Assembly (NCBI RefSeq): GCF_031119335.1
Contig: NZ_JAVHXT010000001.1
Span: 220,448-284,447, forward strand
Source of the DNA: Pedobacter sp.
GTDB taxonomy: Bacteria > Bacteroidota > Bacteroidia > Sphingobacteriales > Sphingobacteriaceae
DNA: 64,000 bases
Direction of reading: 5' to 3'
The translations under genes and the position numbers were made by a program. How positions within the stretch are numbered: position 1 is the first letter of the stretch; each line of letters starts with the position of its first letter. The notes below the pieces were generated by a model. The model did no database searches and had not been told where the DNA came from. It saw only the letters and a program-made list of their open reading frames with translations. Positions 60,169-64,000 of this stretch are shown piece by piece.

Positions 60169-60462
60169 ATGAATGAATTCGATGAAAATGATCTGATTAA
60201 CAATGATTATGAGAATACCACTACTAAAGGTGACAATCCGAATTATACGGCCATTCGTGATCGTGAGAGAGTAAGTAAAAAAGAACGTTATGAAGTTGTA
60301 TATTTTTGCAACGCATTTATAAATGACTATAACGTGCCCAAAACAAAAGAAAGTTTTCAGAAAGTTGAAAAACTAATTAGGCTCCCTCAAGCTAGGGGTA
60401 TTATTATGCGTAATGAGCTAAATGATTTTGTAGCGCAAAATTGGAACAAAGCATTAGTTTAA
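60169..60462 (+). CDS. Hypothetical protein
   Basis: 97-aa intact ORF followed by hairpin terminator at 60476-60511. Confidence 0.45.
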   Translation: MNEFDENDLINNDYENTTTKGDNPNYTAIRDRERVSKKERYEVVYFCNAFINDYNVPKTKESFQKVEKLIRLPQARGIIMRNELNDFVAQNWNKALV

Positions 60463-60475
60463 TATGTTGCCAATC

Positions 60476-60511
60476 GAAGACGCCATCCAAATACGTTTAT
60501 ATGGCGTCTTC
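60476..60511. terminator. Hairpin terminator
   Basis: GAAGACGCCAT ... ATGGCGTCTTC. Confidence 0.75.
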
Positions 60512-60591
60512 TAACATTTAGGTGCTCAAGAAATAAATTAGGGTTTTAGCCAAAAAGCTTATCGGCTTATACACTCTTCTTTTTATAAGGA

Positions 60592-60882
60592 CTATATTTT
60601 TGATTTCTTACTTTTAGCTGCTAATGCTTCTTGTTCCGCAATAGTGTTTAGCTTAACGTCTTTAAAAATCTGCTTTTGAAGTTCTCCAGGCTCTACTTCC
60701 ATTGCTAAAGCTATGAGATAGCTTTCTTGGGCGGTAAGTATAGTTGAGGGGTCATTAGAAAGCAAACTTAATCTTGTTTCACTTATTCCTGTTTTTCTAT
60801 AAATCGCAGCTTTATTTGCTGATTTATTAAATAGAAATTTTCCCAAGTTTGTTATTTCCGATTTCTTTTTCACAGTAATCAT
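60592..60882 (-). CDS. Small XRE/HTH-like DNA-binding protein
   Basis: NKAAIYRKTGISETRLSLLSNDPSTILTAQESYLIALAMEVEPGEL. Confidence 0.65.
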   Translation of the reverse strand: MITVKKKSEITNLGKFLFNKSANKAAIYRKTGISETRLSLLSNDPSTILTAQESYLIALAMEVEPGELQKQIFKDVKLNTIAEQEALAAKSKKSKI

Positions 60883-61028
60883 TTCAATAAACTTAGTTAT
60901 TGATGATTGTACTTTATATTTTTGATGTTTTTAATTATATTATATAAAGAATAATTTATAATATCTAAACTTTAATTTTTATATTCGTTTAATAATTAGG
61001 TATTAATAAGAGTCTTGCAACTACAAAA

Positions 61029-61147
61029 TCTGAGGCCGTTGAAGCAAGACAGCAGATTAATGCCCATATCTATATGTAGATGTATATATTTGTACATCGA
61101 AATAGATGTGGGACTGCTGTAAATCCATTTCAACGTAAGGCCTCAGA
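61029..61147. repeat. Long imperfect hairpin / inverted repeat upstream of the sigma factor gene
   Basis: TCTGAGGCC/GGCCTCAGA, GTTGAA/TTCAAC, ACAGCAG/CTGCTGT, CCCATATCTAT/ATAGATGTGGG, GATGTA/TACATC nested arms. Confidence 0.75.
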
Positions 61148-61230
61148 AACTTTAATGTAGTTACGGTATGTAGTCCCACATATATTGTTTGGGCTATTCG
61201 CCACCAAGACTCGTATAATCAAATACGAGC

Positions 61231-61383
61231 ATGGAAAGAAAACAATTAACGCAATTTTCAAAAGCCTATCGTCGCAGTAGGCAGTGCAGCCAATGTTTTG
61301 GCCTTTCTTTACGTACATCCAAACCTGTATCGTTTTATCTTTTTGATCGGCTTTATGCTTTGAAGCCGAAGAATCCGGTGTAA
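61231..61383 (+). CDS. Possible small ORF (50 aa, CxxC-containing)
   Basis: MERKQLTQFSKAYRRSRQCSQCFGLSLRTSKPVSFYLFDRLYALKPKNPV*; hairpin CTCGTATaatcaaATACGAG abuts the ATG. Confidence 0.3.
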   Translation: MERKQLTQFSKAYRRSRQCSQCFGLSLRTSKPVSFYLFDRLYALKPKNPV

Positions 61384-61746
61384 TTCCTCTAACTCCCCTA
61401 AAGGGGAATGTCTGCCTATTGCATTAAGATCCCGTATCAAGCACGGGATGACGCATGATGCAGAAGGATAGTGCTAATTAACTTGGATCCTTCGACACGC
61501 TCCCCGATGATATCGGGACAGGCAGGATGACATTAGGTTTGAAGAGCAATGACGGCAGGGGGGAGGCTTCGGGAAAAATAAGGCTAAAAGCCTCAAGGGA
61601 GAAGTATGCTCAAACCAACCAACAAAATAGATAATCAACAATAAATTTAGGCTCATTGTGGCGCCGTAAGATGAGGCGAAAGCACTCGTTGAGCATTTTA
61701 ATGCACACAATTAATCAAAATTAACCAGCAAAAAAATGAACCTATT

Positions 61747-62532
61747 ATGAAAAGAAATTATGCACTCAATTTTGATCAGTTTAGGGAAGGAAACGAAAAG
61801 GGTTTGACGTTCTTTTATCAATTATGGTATCCTAAATTATATTACTGGTGCTTTAGATATATCAAAGACGATATAAATGCCGACTGCATAGTAAATGAAG
61901 CTTTTTTAAGGTTGTGGTTAGCGAGGAAGCAGATGGAAGTGGTAGAACAGTTGGAGCTATTTGTGAGGAAGTTGATTGCAGATGGTTGCAGGGCTTTTTA
62001 TAAGACGGCTAACCATCAATTTCAGCGTAGTATGTTGCGTTTAGACGAGATAGATGATTACCAAGATTGGATGGCAGGCTTTGATCCGAGATTGGAAAGT
62101 GAAGAGCAAGCGCTTTACGAGCAGGCACCAGATGAACAGCTTAAAGAGCAATGGGCGCAGGTAGAAAGGGTGATCCCCAGCCTTAATTTAGACCAGCAAT
62201 TGTTTGTGCGTTTGTGCATGAAATATGGTTTCGACTATGGTCGTATTGCCTGGCATGTTGGTGGGGTCTCCGATCATCAGGTAGCCCGAAAGGTTGAAAA
62301 AATATTGAAGGAGCTGAAAGCCATCCTTTCCGATACGAAGAAGCTGGGTACCGTTAAGAACAGCCAGTTCACGTTCCAAGGCGATGTAAGCGAAGAACAG
62401 TCCGAAATTTTGCGCATGCGCTATACTTTGGGCTACAGCTTTGCCGAAATCGCCAAGGAGCTGAACTTACCCCAAGGCGATATCCAAAGGACTTTTGTAA
62501 ATGCGATGACAAAGGTTAAGAAGGAAAAATAA
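61747..62532 (+). CDS. Atypical ECF-like RNA polymerase sigma factor with apparent second C-terminal HTH
   Basis: Region 2-like FREGNEKGLTFFYQLWYPKLYYWCFRYIKDDINADCIVNEAFLRLW; region 4-like LNLDQQLFVRLCMKYGFDYGRIAWHVGGVSDHQVARKVEKIL; extra SEEQSEILRMRYTLGYSFAEIAKELNLPQGDIQRTFVNAMTKVKK. Confidence 0.75.
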   Translation: MKRNYALNFDQFREGNEKGLTFFYQLWYPKLYYWCFRYIKDDINADCIVNEAFLRLWLARKQMEVVEQLELFVRKLIADGCRAFYKTANHQFQRSMLRLDEIDDYQDWMAGFDPRLESEEQALYEQAPDEQLKEQWAQVERVIPSLNLDQQLFVRLCMKYGFDYGRIAWHVGGVSDHQVARKVEKILKELKAILSDTKKLGTVKNSQFTFQGDVSEEQSEILRMRYTLGYSFAEIAKELNLPQGDIQRTFVNAMTKVKKEK

Positions 62533-62638
62533 ACAGAACCAAAAAATGGAGTGCCAATGCCCGGCATGAGGGCAGGAAAGACAGTGTGCATGGCAAAATG
62601 AGTTATTATCTATTATAAATGAAATTCAAGCTAAACTT

Positions 62639-63736
62639 ATGGAAACTAAAACCATCATCATTACCCGCAAAATTCAACTCCTTATAGATAGCGAGGATGC
62701 TGAAGTAGTTAAAGAGGCCAAAGCTCAACTCTATCAATGGCAAAACATCTGCTTTAAGGCAGCTAATATGATCATAAGCCATCAGTTTATACAGGAGCAG
62801 GTAAAAGATTTTTTCTACCTCACCGAAGACATCAAGCTAAAGTTAAGCGACAAGAAGAAGGATGAAGATGGCATATTAACGTTATCAAAAGAGGGTACCA
62901 CCTACCATGTATTGGCTAGCCATTTCAAAGGTCGGGTACCTATGAACATGATGGCTAACCTTAACCATAGTTTGCTATCGTACTTCAGTAAGGAAAAAGC
63001 GGCTTATTGGAAGGGGGAGAAGTCGCTTAGAAACTATAAGAAGAATATTCCAATACCATTTAGCGGACGGTCTATTACTAAATTTACGCTTACGCCCGAT
63101 GGTAGGAATTATCGTTTTAAGCTCTTTAAAATTCCTTTTAGAACTTACTTGGGCAGAGACCGCTCTGACAAAAAGATAGTGATGGATCGATTAAGAACTG
63201 GAGCACTGCAGCTTCGTGCCAGTCACTTGCAAATCACACAGGGCAAAGTATTCCTATTGGCCACCATTCAAATGGAGAAAGCGCAACATGAGTTAGATCC
63301 CACGGTTATTGCGGAAGCTTCGCTGTCCATAGAACATCCGGTGGTGGTTAAGATTGGGAAATATAGCTATACCATTGGCAGTAAGGAAGAGTTTTTGCAT
63401 AGGCGTTTGGCCATACAAGCTGCTATCTATCGGGTAAAGAAGGGGGCGAGCTTTAATAGGGGTGGGCACGGCAGAAAAAGGAAGATGAAAAGCTTGGACG
63501 ACTATAAACAACAAGAAAAGCGCTATGTAGATTATAAACTGCATGTGTATAGCCGAATGCTGATTAATTTTTGCATTAAACATAATGCGGCTACGCTGCT
63601 ATTGGTTAATCAGCAGGCCAAGGAAGAGCTAGCCAAAGAAGATCATTTCTTATTGCAGAACTGGAGTTACTATAGTTTGAAAGAGAAGATAAGCTACAAA
63701 GCTGTAAAAGCAGGCATACAATTAATTGTAGAATAA
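62639..63736 (+). CDS. Nuclease-dead, C-terminally truncated TnpB/Cas12f-like protein
   Basis: SLRNYKKNIPIPF; ITQGKVFLLATIQME; IGSKEEFLHRRLAIQ; RGGHGRKRKMKSL; NWSYYSLKEKISYKAVKAGIQLIVE resemble TnpB/Cas12f landmarks. RuvC-I Asp (SIEHPVV) and RuvC-II Glu (LLLVNQQ) are replaced, and the ORF stops before the expected VxPxYTSQxCxxCG zinc-finger/RuvC-III segment. Confidence 0.75.
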   Translation: METKTIIITRKIQLLIDSEDAEVVKEAKAQLYQWQNICFKAANMIISHQFIQEQVKDFFYLTEDIKLKLSDKKKDEDGILTLSKEGTTYHVLASHFKGRVPMNMMANLNHSLLSYFSKEKAAYWKGEKSLRNYKKNIPIPFSGRSITKFTLTPDGRNYRFKLFKIPFRTYLGRDRSDKKIVMDRLRTGALQLRASHLQITQGKVFLLATIQMEKAQHELDPTVIAEASLSIEHPVVVKIGKYSYTIGSKEEFLHRRLAIQAAIYRVKKGASFNRGGHGRKRKMKSLDDYKQQEKRYVDYKLHVYSRMLINFCIKHNAATLLLVNQQAKEELAKEDHFLLQNWSYYSLKEKISYKAVKAGIQLIVE

Positions 63737-63742
63737 ATTTAA

Positions 63743-63830
63743 GGAGGTTGCTTGCACAACCCTAGGGTGAGATCATTGGTACTCACTAAGCTTAGCGTGA
63801 TCTAGCTGGCATGCAACAGAACAAAATTTG
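63743..63830 (+). ncRNA. Candidate omegaRNA/guide-RNA-like unit 1
   Basis: Hairpin 1 GGTTG-cttgca-CAACC, hairpin 2 GTGAGATC-att-GGTaCTCAC, CTAAG, then variable 22 nt cttagcgtgatctagctggcat; begins a few nt after the TnpB-like stop codon. Confidence 0.6.
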
Positions 63831-63867
63831 TTCGCATAAGGAGTTGTTTTGTATTTTTTGATATAAA
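63827..63867 (+). promoter_or_regulatory. Promoter-like linker between array units
   Basis: TTTG, then TATTTTTTG with about 21 nt between them, resembling the Bacteroidota -33 TTG / -7 TAnnTTTG promoter with one extra nt; predicted start falls at the 5' edge of hairpin 1. Confidence 0.4.
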
Positions 63868-63951
63868 AGAGGCTACTTGCATAGCCGCAGGGTGAGATCG
63901 CTGATACTCACTAAGTTTGGTTAATCTGAACCTGTAACTGAACGTAATTTG
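63868..63951 (+). ncRNA. Candidate omegaRNA/guide-RNA-like unit 2
   Basis: Hairpin 1 GGCTA-cttgca-TAGCC, hairpin 2 GTGAGATC-gct-GATaCTCAC, CTAAG, then variable 18 nt tttggttaatctgaacct. Confidence 0.6.
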
Positions 63952-64000
63952 TTCGCATAAGGAGTTGTTTTGTATTTTTTGATATAAAAGAGGCTACTTG

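Larger units (their letters stand above)
63741..64000 (+). repeat. Tandem array of about 121-125 bp units (2 full plus the start of a third; continues past the window)
   Basis: Hairpin-1 starts at 63746, 63871 and 63992 (periods 125 and 121); 63825-63879 is identical to 63946-64000 over 55 nt. Confidence 0.95.

Noticed and set aside
61474-61710. Minus-strand 78-aa ORF
   Set aside because: Spans REP-like repeat sequence (gatatcgggacaggcaggatgac) with no domain; likely spurious.
62639-63736. Ordinary IS200/IS605 TnpB transposon
   Set aside because: Catalytic residues are replaced, the C-terminus is absent, no TnpA ORF is nearby, and it is adjacent to a sigma factor and an RNA array.
63741-64000. 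Classical CRISPR array
   Set aside because: Units are 121-125 bp with two-hairpin scaffolds, imperfect repeats and variable segments of 18-22 nt that occupy a small part of the unit; no cas1/cas2 or adaptation genes seen. Better described as duplicated structured RNA genes.
1-64000. tRNA or rRNA genes
   Set aside because: None recognised by eye; absence is not certain without tRNAscan-SE/Infernal.

Overview
This is a 64 kb window of an AT-rich Bacteroidota chromosome, probably Pedobacter or a related Sphingobacteriaceae. The assignment rests on GLPGLI proteins, T9SS sorting domains, TAnnTTTG promoters and dispersed intergenic repeats. Positions 1-46 kb are mostly housekeeping and accessory genes: BlaI/BlaR1, NudK-like, an OM beta-barrel plus three GLPGLI paralogs, L21/L27, a DUF3857-type protein, polyprenyl synthetase, RNase R, a peptide ABC ATPase, arginine decarboxylase, CtlX, ParDE, arginine deiminase, ArgS, D-aminoacylase, TauE/SafE, a SprB-like T9SS protein, MnmE and a T9SS amidase. 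Positions 46-60 kb form an accessory island: a VWA-like lipoprotein, a TerB-like protein, a LytS/NarX-like TPR kinase with a response regulator, an HNH protein, DUF4407, DUF4236 and a TIGR04141/DUF6119 protein. A recurring palindrome (TACGG-N4-CCGTA) sits in front of many of its transcription units. The most notable locus is at the right edge (about 61.0-64.0 kb). An atypical ECF-like sigma factor (261 aa, with an apparent extra C-terminal HTH) is followed on the same strand by a 365-aa TnpB/Cas12f-like protein. That protein has lost the RuvC catalytic residues and stops just before the zinc-finger/RuvC-III segment. Immediately downstream is a tandem array of about 121-125 bp units. Each unit has two conserved hairpins (the first with two compensatory base-pair changes between copies), a short variable segment and an identical promoter-like linker. 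I interpret this as a candidate RNA-guided transcription-control system: sigma factor + nuclease-dead TnpB/Cas12f-like protein + tandem array of omegaRNA-like guide RNAs. The array runs off the window end. The family calls and the guide function are inference from reading the sequence; no search was run.
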